From Rubrivirga sp. (GTDB lineage: Bacteria > Bacteroidota > Rhodothermia > Rhodothermales > Rubricoccaceae), in the NCBI GenBank assembly GCA_012269805.1, contig JAAXJP010000083.1, positions 1,971-13,137 of the forward strand: 11,167 nucleotides of DNA, written 5' to 3'. The notes beneath the pieces are model-generated. The model ran no database searches, was not told the DNA's origin, and was given only the letters and a program-made list of their open reading frames with translations. The translations under genes were made by a program, and so were the position numbers. Of the stretch, positions 1 to 6,605 are shown piece by piece. The number at the start of each line of letters is the position of its first letter. Position 1 is the stretch's first letter.

Positions 1-2382
1 GAGCGGGCCACGGTCGAGTTCGACGCGAGCCGGACCTCGCCTCTGGCGCTGGCCGAGGCCGGCCAGCGAGCGGGCTACGACGTGCGGACCGAGGAGGTGA
101 GCTTCGCCGTCGGCGGGATGACGTGCGCGGCGTGCGTCGGCCGCGTCGAGCGGGCGCTGCAAGGCGCGGACGGCGTGGTCGAGGCGAGCGTCAACCTGGC
201 GACCGAACGGGCGCGCGTGCGCTACGCGGCCGGGACCGACGTCGAGGCGCTCTTCGAAGCCGTTCGCCGGACGGGCTACGACGTCGTCGAGGCCGTGGGT
301 GGCGCGAGCACGGAGGACGCCGAACGTACAGCACGCGAGTTGGATCGCCAGCGGCTGCGGCGACGTCTGCTGTGGGCGGCCGGGCTGTCGCTCCCGCTCT
401 TCCTGATGGAGATGGTGCCGATGGCGATCCCCGGCGGGATGGCCTTCGTGGATGGGCTGGTCCCGATGCACACGCGCTGGCTCGTGGCGTTCGCGCTCGC
501 GACGGCCGTCCAGTTCGGGCCGGGCTGGCGGTTCTACCGCGCCGGGTGGGCGGCGGCGCGCCACGGCGCGCCCGACATGAACACGCTCGTCGCGCTCGGG
601 ACGTCGGCGGCCTACGGGTACTCCGTCGTCGCGACGTTCGTGCCGGGCGTGCTGCCCGAGGGCGCCGTCCACGTCTACTACGAGGCGTCGGCGACGATCA
701 TCACGCTGATCCTGCTCGGCAAGTGGTTCGAGGCGCGGGCGAAGGGCCAGACCTCCGACGCCGTCCGGGCGCTGTTGGGGCTCCGCGCCGAGACGGCGCG
801 TGTGGTCGAGGGCGGTAAGGAGCGGGAGGTCCCCATCGACGAGGTGGCCGTCGGCGACGTCGTCCGCGTGCGGCCCGGGGAGAAGGTGCCGGTCGACGGC
901 GTGGTCACGGAGGGTACGAGCTACGTCGACGAGTCGATGGTGACGGGCGAGCCGGTCCCGGTCGAGAAGGGCGCCGGCGCCGAGGTCGTCGGCGGGACCG
1001 TGAACCAGGCCGGGTCGCTCTTGGTCGAGACGACGCGCGTGGGGGCCGACACCGTCCTCGCCCAGATCGTCCGGCTCGTCGAGGAGGCCCAGGCGTCGCG
1101 GCCCGCGATCCAGGCCCTCGCCGACCGCGTCGTCGCCGTGTTCGTGCCGGTCGTGCTCGTCGTGGCCGCCGTCGTGTTCGGCGTCTGGCTCGCCGTCGGC
1201 CCGAGCCCGTCGCTGACCTACGCGCTCGTGGCCGCGGTCTCGGTCCTCATCATCGCGTGCCCGTGCGCAATGGGCCTCGCCACGCCGGTCTCCGTGATGG
1301 TCGGGACGGGGAAGGCGGCCGAACTGGGCGTCCTGTTCCGGAAGGGCGAGGCGCTCCAGACGCTGTCCGAGGCCGACGTCGTCGCGCTCGACAAGACGGG
1401 GACGCTCACCGAGGGGCGGCCGACGCTGACCGACGTCGCGCTGGCGGAGGGCGCGGGTCTGGACGAGGCCAAGCTGATCCGCTTTGTGGCCGCCGTCGAG
1501 GTGCCGAGCGAGCACCCCGTCGGTGCCGCCATCGTCCGCGCGGCGGACGAGCGAGAGATTGACGTGCCGACGGCGTCCGACTTCGAGGCCGCGCCCGGCT
1601 TCGGCGTGCGCGGCACGGTCGAGGGCCGCCGCGTCGAGGTCGGGGCCGACCGCTACCTCGCCCGCCTCGGGCTCGACGTGTCCCCGCTGGCGGAGGCTGC
1701 GGGCGCGCTCGCGGCCGTGGGCAAGACGCCGCTCTACGCCGCCATCGATGGACGGCTGGCGGCGGCGATCGCGGTCTCCGACCCCGTCAAGGCGACGACG
1801 CCCGCGGCCATCGACGCGCTGCACGACGCCGGCTTGCGCGTGGCGATGGTGACGGGCGACAACCGTGCCACCGCCCAGGCCGTGGCGCGGCGGCTCGGGA
1901 TCGACGAGGTGCTCGCCGAGGTGCTCCCGGCCGACAAGGCCGAGGCCGTCCGCCAGCTCCAGGCCGAGGGCGGCCGGGACGGCGGGGCCGCCCACGTCGC
2001 GTTCGTCGGCGACGGGATCAACGACGCGCCGGCGCTGGCGCAGGCCGACGTCGGCGTCGCCATCGGGACCGGGACCGATGTGGCCATCGAGGCCGCCGAC
2101 GTGGTCTTGATGCGCGGGGACCTGACGGCGCTCGTGGACGCCCGCGCGCTCTCGGCGGCGACGCTCCGGAACGTCAAGCAGAACCTGTTCTGGGCCTTCG
2201 CCTACAACGTCGTGCTGATCCCGGTCGCGGCGGGCGTGCTCTACCCGGCGCTCGGCGTGATGCTCTCCCCCGTCCTCGGGGCGGCGGCGATGGGACTCTC
2301 GTCGGTCTTCGTCCTGACCAACGCGCTCCGGCTGCGCCGCTTCACGGCGCCGGCCGTCGGCGCGTCCTCGGCCGCTCGGTAA
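1..2382 (+). CDS. copA: Cu+-exporting P1B-type ATPase, 5' truncated
   Basis: Inner-membrane heavy-metal pump that exports Cu+ (or Ag+) from the cytoplasm using ATP. The frame is open from base 1. The first 28 codons read as the tail of one HMA domain (ending AGQRAGYDV), followed by a second HMA domain with GMTCAAC at codons 39-45, so the protein has at least two HMA domains and starts outside the window. Further motifs: TGEP of the actuator domain (codons 315-318), CPC in the transport helix (420-422), the phosphorylation site DKTGTLT (D464), the nucleotide-binding HP pair in SEHPVG (H505-P506) and the hinge GDGIND (670-675). The last helices carry YN followed by P, and [15 protein letters not shown]; with CPC these are the Cu+ (P1B-1) signature. 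A GTG at 82 is not taken as the start because the coding homology continues upstream. A CorE-like sigma gene follows after 46 bp, which fits copper control. Substrate call is strong by family; Cu versus Ag cannot be separated. Confidence 0.96.
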   Translation, partial: ERATVEFDASRTSPLALAEAGQRAGYDVRTEEVSFAVGGMTCAACVGRVERALQGADGVVEASVNLATERARVRYAAGTDVEALFEAVRRTGYDVVEAVGGASTEDAERTARELDRQRLRRRLLWAAGLSLPLFLMEMVPMAIPGGMAFVDGLVPMHTRWLVAFALATAVQFGPGWRFYRAGWAAARHGAPDMNTLVALGTSAAYGYSVVATFVPGVLPEGAVHVYYEASATIITLILLGKWFEARAKGQTSDAVRALLGLRAETARVVEGGKEREVPIDEVAVGDVVRVRPGEKVPVDGVVTEGTSYVDESMVTGEPVPVEKGAGAEVVGGTVNQAGSLLVETTRVGADTVLAQIVRLVEEAQASRPAIQALADRVVAVFVPVVLVVAAVVFGVWLAVGPSPSLTYALVAAVSVLIIACPCAMGLATPVSVMVGTGKAAELGVLFRKGEALQTLSEADVVALDKTGTLTEGRPTLTDVALAEGAGLDEAKLIRFVAAVEVPSEHPVGAAIVRAADEREIDVPTASDFEAAPGFGVRGTVEGRRVEVGADRYLARLGLDVSPLAEAAGALAAVGKTPLYAAIDGRLAAAIAVSDPVKATTPAAIDALHDAGLRVAMVTGDNRATAQAVARRLGIDEVLAEVLPADKAEAVRQLQAEGGRDGGAAHVAFVGDGINDAPALAQADVGVAIGTGTDVAIEAADVVLMRGDLTALVDARALSAATLRNVKQNLFWAFAYNVVLIPVAAGVLYPALGVMLSPVLGAAAMGLSSVFVLTNALRLRRFTAPAVGASSAAR

Positions 2383-2428
2383 CGCTTGGCCGCCGACTGC
2401 GTTTGTAGCGGTGAACGCCCTCCGTACC

Positions 2429-3241
2429 ATGTCCCTCTCCCCCACCCTGCTCGAAGCCGCGCTCACCGCCCAGGGCGAGCCGCTCCTCGCCTACGTCCGC
2501 CAGAGGCTCGGCCCCGACGTGGCCGAGGACGTGGTCCAGGACGCGCTCTTGAAGGCGGTCGAGGGCGCGCCCGCGATGGACGACGAGTCCGACCTCACCC
2601 GGTGGCTGTGGCGCGTCGTCCGGAACGCGACCGTCGACGCCCACCGCCGACGCGACGCCGCAGGCCGACGCGAGGCGGCGTGGTCGGGCAAACAACCGGA
2701 CGCCGAGATGCCGCCCGAGGAGGCGCCCCGGCTATGCGCGTGCTACCGCCCGCTCCTGGCCGACCTCGCGCCGGACGCCGCCTACCTGATCCGGGCCGAG
2801 CTCAACGGCGAGCCGTCGGCCGCGCTGGCGGGGCGGCTCGGCGTCTCGCCCGGCGCCCTCCGCGTCCGCCGTCATCGGGCGCGGGGCGCGCTCCGCGAGC
2901 GGCTCGAAGACGCCTGCCGGGCCTGCGCCGGCTGCCTCGACTGCACGTGCGACACGCCCGACTCCCCCGTTTCACACGCTTCCCTTTCACCACCCTCCCC
3001 CAGTCCCATGAACACGAACACCCAGAACGACGAGACCCTCCGCTTCGGCATCGAGGGCATGACCTGCGGCGGCTGCGTCGCCTCGGCCACGCGCGCGCTG
3101 GAGCGCACGCCCGGCGTGACCGTCGAGCAGCTCACGCTCGACGGCCCGGCGGTCGTCCGCCTCTCGGACGGCGCCGACCGCGACGCCGTACGCGGCGCCG
3201 TCGAGAGCGCGGGCTTCCGGCCCGTCTTCGACGCCGCGTAG
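2429..3241 (+). CDS. CorE-like (ECF44-type) sigma factor in frame with a C-terminal HMA domain
   Basis: Predicted ECF sigma factor, 270 residues from ATG 2429 (an in-frame GTG at 2411 would add six). Region 2 lies at about residues 14-75 (VAEDVVQDALLKA, then WLWRVVRNATVDAHRRR). Region 4 lies at about 118-160 (LAGRLGVSPGALRVRRHRAR). The linker between them holds C-A-C at 103-105, and region 4 is followed by five cysteines at 163, 166, 169, 172 and 174. A linker CxC plus a C-terminal cysteine-rich domain is the layout described for CorE of Myxococcus xanthus, which senses copper directly without an anti-sigma factor; no anti-sigma gene is seen here. After a Ser/Pro-rich stretch (about 175-193) the frame continues into an HMA domain with GMTCGGC (C213, C216). 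The gene lies 46 bp behind copA, its probable target. Odd: I know of no CorE-type factor with an HMA tail, and the linker codons look non-coding, so two genes are possible. Sigma call is firm, copper sensing is inference. Confidence 0.85.
   Translation: MSLSPTLLEAALTAQGEPLLAYVRQRLGPDVAEDVVQDALLKAVEGAPAMDDESDLTRWLWRVVRNATVDAHRRRDAAGRREAAWSGKQPDAEMPPEEAPRLCACYRPLLADLAPDAAYLIRAELNGEPSAALAGRLGVSPGALRVRRHRARGALRERLEDACRACAGCLDCTCDTPDSPVSHASLSPPSPSPMNTNTQNDETLRFGIEGMTCGGCVASATRALERTPGVTVEQLTLDGPAVVRLSDGADRDAVRGAVESAGFRPVFDAA
3008..3241 (+). CDS. HMA-domain copper chaperone (alternative separate start inside the sigma frame)
   Basis: If translated from ATG 3008 this is a 77-residue free-standing HMA protein of the CopZ/Atx1 type, which would carry Cu+ in the cytoplasm to CopA. 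It has GMTCGGC near the N-terminus (C20, C23) and ends FRPVFDAA, a usual length and layout for such chaperones. Support for a separate start: the ATG follows a C-rich leader ending CAGTCCC, like the leaders of other genes in this window, and the 19 codons before it have many A/T third positions, unlike the flanking coding sequence. Against it: no stop codon separates it from the sigma frame and there is no Shine-Dalgarno sequence. The domain is certain; whether it is made alone, only as the tail of the sigma factor, or both, cannot be decided from the sequence. Confidence 0.5.
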   Translation: MNTNTQNDETLRFGIEGMTCGGCVASATRALERTPGVTVEQLTLDGPAVVRLSDGADRDAVRGAVESAGFRPVFDAA

Positions 3242-3252
3242 GCCCCCGTTGC

Positions 3253-3269
3253 CCTGGTGTGATACCAGG
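3253..3269. terminator. small hairpin after the copper unit
   Basis: CCTGGT, a 5-nt loop, then ACCAGG: a 6-bp stem starting 12 bp after the sigma/HMA stop. There is no T-run after it, so a role as an intrinsic terminator is only suggested by its place between convergent genes. Confidence 0.35.
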
Positions 3270-3308
3270 TCCGGTTGATCTGTGGGGGTAGTCGTCGGGG
3301 CCGTCGAC

Positions 3309-3326
3309 CCGGTACGGTGCTACCGG
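3309..3326. repeat. inverted repeat CCGGTA / TACCGG
   Basis: A 6-bp stem with a 6-nt loop, the middle of three inverted repeats in the convergent gap. The overlapping bases 3303-3310 (GTCGACCC) could instead pair, with one G-U pair, with 3331-3338 (GGGTTGAC), which is also the outer arm of the large hairpin to the right. The two folds exclude each other. Function unknown. Confidence 0.4.
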
Positions 3327-3330
3327 ACTC

Positions 3331-3369
3331 GGGTTGACGCGGCTCCTCGTACGAGGGCCGCGTCAACCC
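3331..3369. terminator. 39-nt near-perfect hairpin, probable bidirectional terminator
   Basis: GGGTTGACGCGGC at the left pairs fully with GCCGCGTCAACCC at the right, and the inner CCTCGT pairs with ACGAGG. Together they form a 19-bp arm interrupted only by one unpaired T at 3344. There is no T-run on either side. It sits 36 bp beyond the end of the minus-strand ferredoxin gene and 89 bp beyond the plus-strand sigma/HMA stop, so a terminator or transcript-end stabiliser shared by both units is the simplest reading. Confidence 0.55.
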
Positions 3370-3405
3370 AGGGCGGGTCAGGCTACGTTGCCAGACGGCG
3401 TCGCG

Positions 3406-3768
3406 TCAGGCGCCGGGGTCCCCCTCCCACGTGAGGATGTCGGCTTCCGAGTGGGGGCGGTCGGCGCATGAGAGGTCCGTCGCGGGGGGCGACCCGGGCC
3501 GCTTCTCGACGAGGTTGTGGCCGAGGGCCTGCCAGCGGGGCGCGAGGTACGCGTTCCACTCGGCGTAGTGCGCCCACTTCTCGGGCAGCTCGTCCTCCGG
3601 GTAGATGGCCTCGACGGGGCAGACCGGGACGCAGGCGTTGCAGTCGATGCACTCGTCGGGGTGGATGGCGATGAAGTTCGGCCCGACGTAGAAGCAGTCG
3701 ACGGGGCAGACCTCGACGCAGTCGGTGAACGTGCAGCCCACGCAGGGCTCGGCGACGACGTAGGCCAT
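3406..3768 (-). CDS. fdxA: 7Fe ferredoxin ([3Fe-4S][4Fe-4S], FdxA type)
   Basis: Small soluble electron carrier of 120 residues. The N-terminal half holds two iron-sulfur binding sets: C9, C12, C17, C21 and C25 in CVGCTFTDCVEVCPVDC, then C40, C43, C46 and C50 in CIDCNACVPVCP. The spacing is that of the seven-iron FdxA family, in which one site carries a [3Fe-4S] and the other a [4Fe-4S] cluster. The tail from about residue 60 (WAHYAEWNAYLAPRWQ) is the usual C-terminal extension of this group, here with some extra residues ending GDPGA. The start MAYVVAEPC matches the family start. It is the last gene of the minus-strand run, 59 bp after the GAPDH gene. Its redox partner is not visible; neighbours suggest central carbon or quinone-linked redox work, but that is inference. 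The leader has no Shine-Dalgarno sequence. Confidence 0.95.
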   Translation of the reverse strand: MAYVVAEPCVGCTFTDCVEVCPVDCFYVGPNFIAIHPDECIDCNACVPVCPVEAIYPEDELPEKWAHYAEWNAYLAPRWQALGHNLVEKRPGSPPATDLSCADRPHSEADILTWEGDPGA

Positions 3769-3827
3769 AGGTCTTCGAGCGAGTTGAGAGAACGAACAGG
3801 GCGCGGCCGCCGCGCTCCTGACAGCGA

Positions 3828-4886
3828 CTACGCGGCGACCGGTTCGGGCACCAGCTGCCCGGTGATGCCGAGGGCCTCGTTGGTCTTCTCGATGGACGTG
3901 GCCCCGTCCGCCTCGATCTCCGTCAGCGCCCGGATGGCGTCGATGGTCTCGGGGATGACGATGGCCTGGTTGTCGACCATGTAGGCGTAGAACGCCTCGT
4001 CGCCCTGCACCGTCAGCATGTCCTCCCAGACGGCGACCTCGTAGAGGTTGTCGTGCGGGCGGCCGAGGTCGGCCATGAGCTCCTTCACCGAGTTGAGCGC
4101 GACGAGGCCGTCGGCCATGCGGATGAACGCGATGCGAGACGAGGCGCGGAGGGCACCCAGCACCTCGTCCTTCGAGGCCTCGCGCGTGAGCTGGACCGTC
4201 CAGTAGTGGAGGTGGCTGAGGGTTTCGGGCGCCTTCACGGCCATCGTCACCACGTCGAGCTCGGGGTCCACGGTCTGCGCGTCCGGCCCCTGGTGGCTGG
4301 GGATGTCGGCCTCGGGGACGAGAGTGTTCATGATGCCGCCGAGGTGGCTCTCCCACGGGTCGGTGGCGCGACGGATGAGCACGCCGCGAGCCTTCTTCAA
4401 CAGCCCGGCCTGTTTGAGCGCGGAGAGCGTCCGTACCGTCGAGGTCGTGTTGCACGAGACGACGCGCGTGCTCTGGCGGCCGAGCGCGGTGTCGTAGTTG
4501 TTCTCGGCGGTGAACGAGTGCCCGGTGACGGCGTGCTTCTCGCCGCCCTGCACGATGAACTTGATCCCGCGCTCGCGGTAGCGCTCGACGTTGCCGGCGG
4601 CCACCTTTTTCGGCGTGCAGTCCACGACGACGTCGGCGGCGCCGAGGAGGTCGTCGAGGGAGCCGGCCGGGTCGAGACCGGCCTCGGTCATGGCGCGGAC
4701 GTGCTCGAGCGTCGCCCCGAAGAGCGGGTAGCCCTTCGCGCGGGCCACGGCCACGCGCCAGTCCGTCGCCACGTCGGCGACGCCGGCGAGGGTCATGTCG
4801 TCCTGCGCCGCCACGGCGGCGGCGACGCGCTTGCCGATGACGCCGTAGCCGTTGACGGCGACGCGGGTGTTTTCAGTGTGGGTCAT
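3828..4886 (-). CDS. gap: type II (archaeal-type) glyceraldehyde-3-phosphate dehydrogenase
   Basis: Cytoplasmic enzyme, 352 residues, oxidising glyceraldehyde 3-phosphate with NAD(P)+. The sequence follows the archaeal type II GAPDH pattern, not the common bacterial GapA pattern: VAVNGYGVIGKRVA (dinucleotide fold, residues 9-22), VVVDCTPKKV (87-95), IVQGGEKHAV (111-120), catalytic VVSCNTT (C145), LIRRATDP (170-177), then PSHQGPD (196-202) and VIPETIDAIRA (310-320). Family members are tetramers and often use both NAD+ and NADP+. Here D38 stands near the end of the second strand where many archaeal proteins have Lys; an acidic residue there might favour NAD+, a weak inference. The ATG at 4886 has a possible weak Shine-Dalgarno GGAG 9 nt upstream. 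It lies 42 bp after the UbiB gene and downstream of phosphoketolase, whose product it would consume. Bacterial homologues are less common than GapA, so acquisition by transfer is possible; base composition matches its neighbours. Confidence 0.93.
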   Translation of the reverse strand: MTHTENTRVAVNGYGVIGKRVAAAVAAQDDMTLAGVADVATDWRVAVARAKGYPLFGATLEHVRAMTEAGLDPAGSLDDLLGAADVVVDCTPKKVAAGNVERYRERGIKFIVQGGEKHAVTGHSFTAENNYDTALGRQSTRVVSCNTTSTVRTLSALKQAGLLKKARGVLIRRATDPWESHLGGIMNTLVPEADIPSHQGPDAQTVDPELDVVTMAVKAPETLSHLHYWTVQLTREASKDEVLGALRASSRIAFIRMADGLVALNSVKELMADLGRPHDNLYEVAVWEDMLTVQGDEAFYAYMVDNQAIVIPETIDAIRALTEIEADGATSIEKTNEALGITGQLVPEPVAA

Positions 4887-4928
4887 GATGGGGTCTCCAG
4901 TGGATGGGTTTATGAGAGGGAACGAGCG

Positions 4929-6602
4929 TCACAGCCGGCCGCGACGCCAGAGCGCCGCGACGAGGCCGAGGACGAGAAGGACGGCGAGGACCGCGACGGC
5001 CACGAGGGCCGGGTGGCCCCCCGTCGGGTGGTAAGCGAGGGCGAGCAGGCTGCCCCCGACGACGAAGGCGGCCGTGAGCACGCTGACGGCGACGCGGTTG
5101 GCCGCCCGGTCGATCCGCTGCAGCGTCTCCGGAGAGGGGTCGGCGGCAACAGTGAGCGGCAGCGCGCCCTGTTCGAGCCGGTGGGTCAGGCGGCGGAGCT
5201 GGCGTGGGAGCGCCTCTCCGAGGTCGGCGAGGTCGGCGAGCGACCCGCTCAGGCGCCGGGCCTGTGCGCGCGGCGAGAGCGTGCGGAGCCAGAACCGCCG
5301 GACGTAGGGGAGCGAGAAGGCGAGGATCTCGAAGTCGGGGTCGAGTTGGAGGGCGGTCCCCTCGGCCATCGCCGTCACCTTCGCCAGCTGGACCAGCTCG
5401 GCCGGCAGGCGGAGGCGGTGGCGGCGGGCCACGTCCATGATGTCCTGGAAGGCCTCGGCGGCGGCGATCTCCTTGAGCGGGCGCGTGGCGTAGCGGCGGC
5501 GGAGCCGCTCGAGGTCCTGCTTGAGCGGACCGCGCGCGACCGCCTCGCCGGTCACGCCGAGCGCCGTCAGCTCGTCGACGAGGCGGTCGGTGTCCTCGGC
5601 GGCCAGGGCGAGGACGATGCGGAGGAGCGCCTGGCGCGTGGCCGCGTCGAGCGCGCCGACCATCCCGAAGTCGAGCAGCCCGATCCGGCCGCCGGGCAGG
5701 ACGAGCACGTTGCCCGGATGGGGGTCGGCGTGGTAGAACCCGTTGCGCAGCACCATCCGGAGCATGACGCGGGTGGCCGTGCGCGCGAGCTCCTGGCGGT
5801 CCACGCCGGCGGCGTCGAGGGCCGCCGCGTCGTCCACCTTGACCCCGTCGAGCCGCTCCATCGTGAGCACGCGCCGGGCGGAGCGCTCGGGGAACACCAC
5901 CGGGACGTGGAGCGCCGGCTCGTCGGCGAAGTCGCGTCGGACCTGCTCGGCGTGCCGGGCCTCGGCGGCGTAGTCGAGCTCGTCGCGGAGGGTGAAGGCG
6001 AACTCCCTCACCCACCCCACGATGTCGTAGTCCTGTCCCCACGACGTGCGCGCAGCGGCGGTACGGGCGAGGGCGTCGAGGAGGGCGAGGTCGGCCTCGG
6101 CCTGGGCCTCGACGCCGGGCCGCCGCACCTTCACCACGACGGCTGTGCCGTCGGGGAGCGTCGCCGCGTGGACCTGCCCGATAGAGGCCGCCGCGAGCGG
6201 TTCGGGGTCGAACGCCGCGAAGAGCGCCTCGAGCGGCTGCCCCAGCTCCGCTTCGACGACGGCGCGGACGGCCTCGAAGGGCACGGGCGGCACGCGGTCC
6301 TGGAGCCGGGCCAGCTCCGCCGCGAGGTCCGCCGGGACGAGGTCGGGGCGCGTGCTGAGCACCTGCCCCAGCTTGACGGCCGTGACGCCGAGGTCTTCGA
6401 GCGCGAGGCGGAGGTGCTCGGGCTTGGTGTACGGGTCCTCCTGCGCGGCGTGCCGGAGGACCCCGCGGTGGAACGGGACGAGACGGCCGAGACCGAGGTC
6501 GAGTACGAGCCAGCCCAGGCCGTGCCGGGCGAGGGCGCGGGCGACCTGGCGGAGGCGGTTCTGCCGCGACGGCGGGTACGCAGGGGCGATGGCCGTTGCC
6601 AC
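4929..6602 (-). CDS. ubiB: UbiB/AarF (ABC1) family atypical kinase-like membrane protein
   Basis: Member of the ABC1/ADCK/UbiB protein-kinase-like family, which supports isoprenoid quinone synthesis or lipid handling; members bind ATP and show ATPase more readily than protein kinase activity. The 557 residues show the family marks in order: the KxGQ motif in VKLGQVLSTRPDLVP (K77), the Ala-rich loop AAASIGQVHAA in place of a Gly-rich loop (137-147), VVVKVRRPG (K158), the catalytic loop HADPHPGN (291-298) and the metal-binding LLDFG (D311). Two hydrophobic helices at about 503-525 and 531-552 anchor the C-terminus, ending in the basic WRRGRL. The start is GTG at 6602, three bases after the phosphoketolase stop, so translation of the two is probably coupled; no ATG lies near it. 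A role in menaquinone supply for the redox genes around it is inference. Confidence 0.93.
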   Translation of the reverse strand: MATAIAPAYPPSRQNRLRQVARALARHGLGWLVLDLGLGRLVPFHRGVLRHAAQEDPYTKPEHLRLALEDLGVTAVKLGQVLSTRPDLVPADLAAELARLQDRVPPVPFEAVRAVVEAELGQPLEALFAAFDPEPLAAASIGQVHAATLPDGTAVVVKVRRPGVEAQAEADLALLDALARTAAARTSWGQDYDIVGWVREFAFTLRDELDYAAEARHAEQVRRDFADEPALHVPVVFPERSARRVLTMERLDGVKVDDAAALDAAGVDRQELARTATRVMLRMVLRNGFYHADPHPGNVLVLPGGRIGLLDFGMVGALDAATRQALLRIVLALAAEDTDRLVDELTALGVTGEAVARGPLKQDLERLRRRYATRPLKEIAAAEAFQDIMDVARRHRLRLPAELVQLAKVTAMAEGTALQLDPDFEILAFSLPYVRRFWLRTLSPRAQARRLSGSLADLADLGEALPRQLRRLTHRLEQGALPLTVAADPSPETLQRIDRAANRVAVSVLTAAFVVGGSLLALAYHPTGGHPALVAVAVLAVLLVLGLVAALWRRGRL

Positions 6603-6605
6603 GGC

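Noticed and set aside
82..84. GTG as the start of the copper ATPase
   Set aside because: The preceding 27 codons are in frame and read as the end of another HMA domain, so the gene continues left of the window.
2383..2428. Promoter between copA and the sigma gene
   Set aside because: A TTG and a TA-containing stretch occur, but spacing and match to the Bacteroidota -33/-7 pattern are too poor to call.
2386..3291. Second plus-strand frame overlapping the sigma/HMA gene
   Set aside because: Arg/Pro-rich shadow of the sigma frame with no homology.
3769..4455. Upstream extension of the ferredoxin frame
   Set aside because: It overlaps the GAPDH gene in another frame. The ferredoxin family start MAYVV matches ATG 3768.
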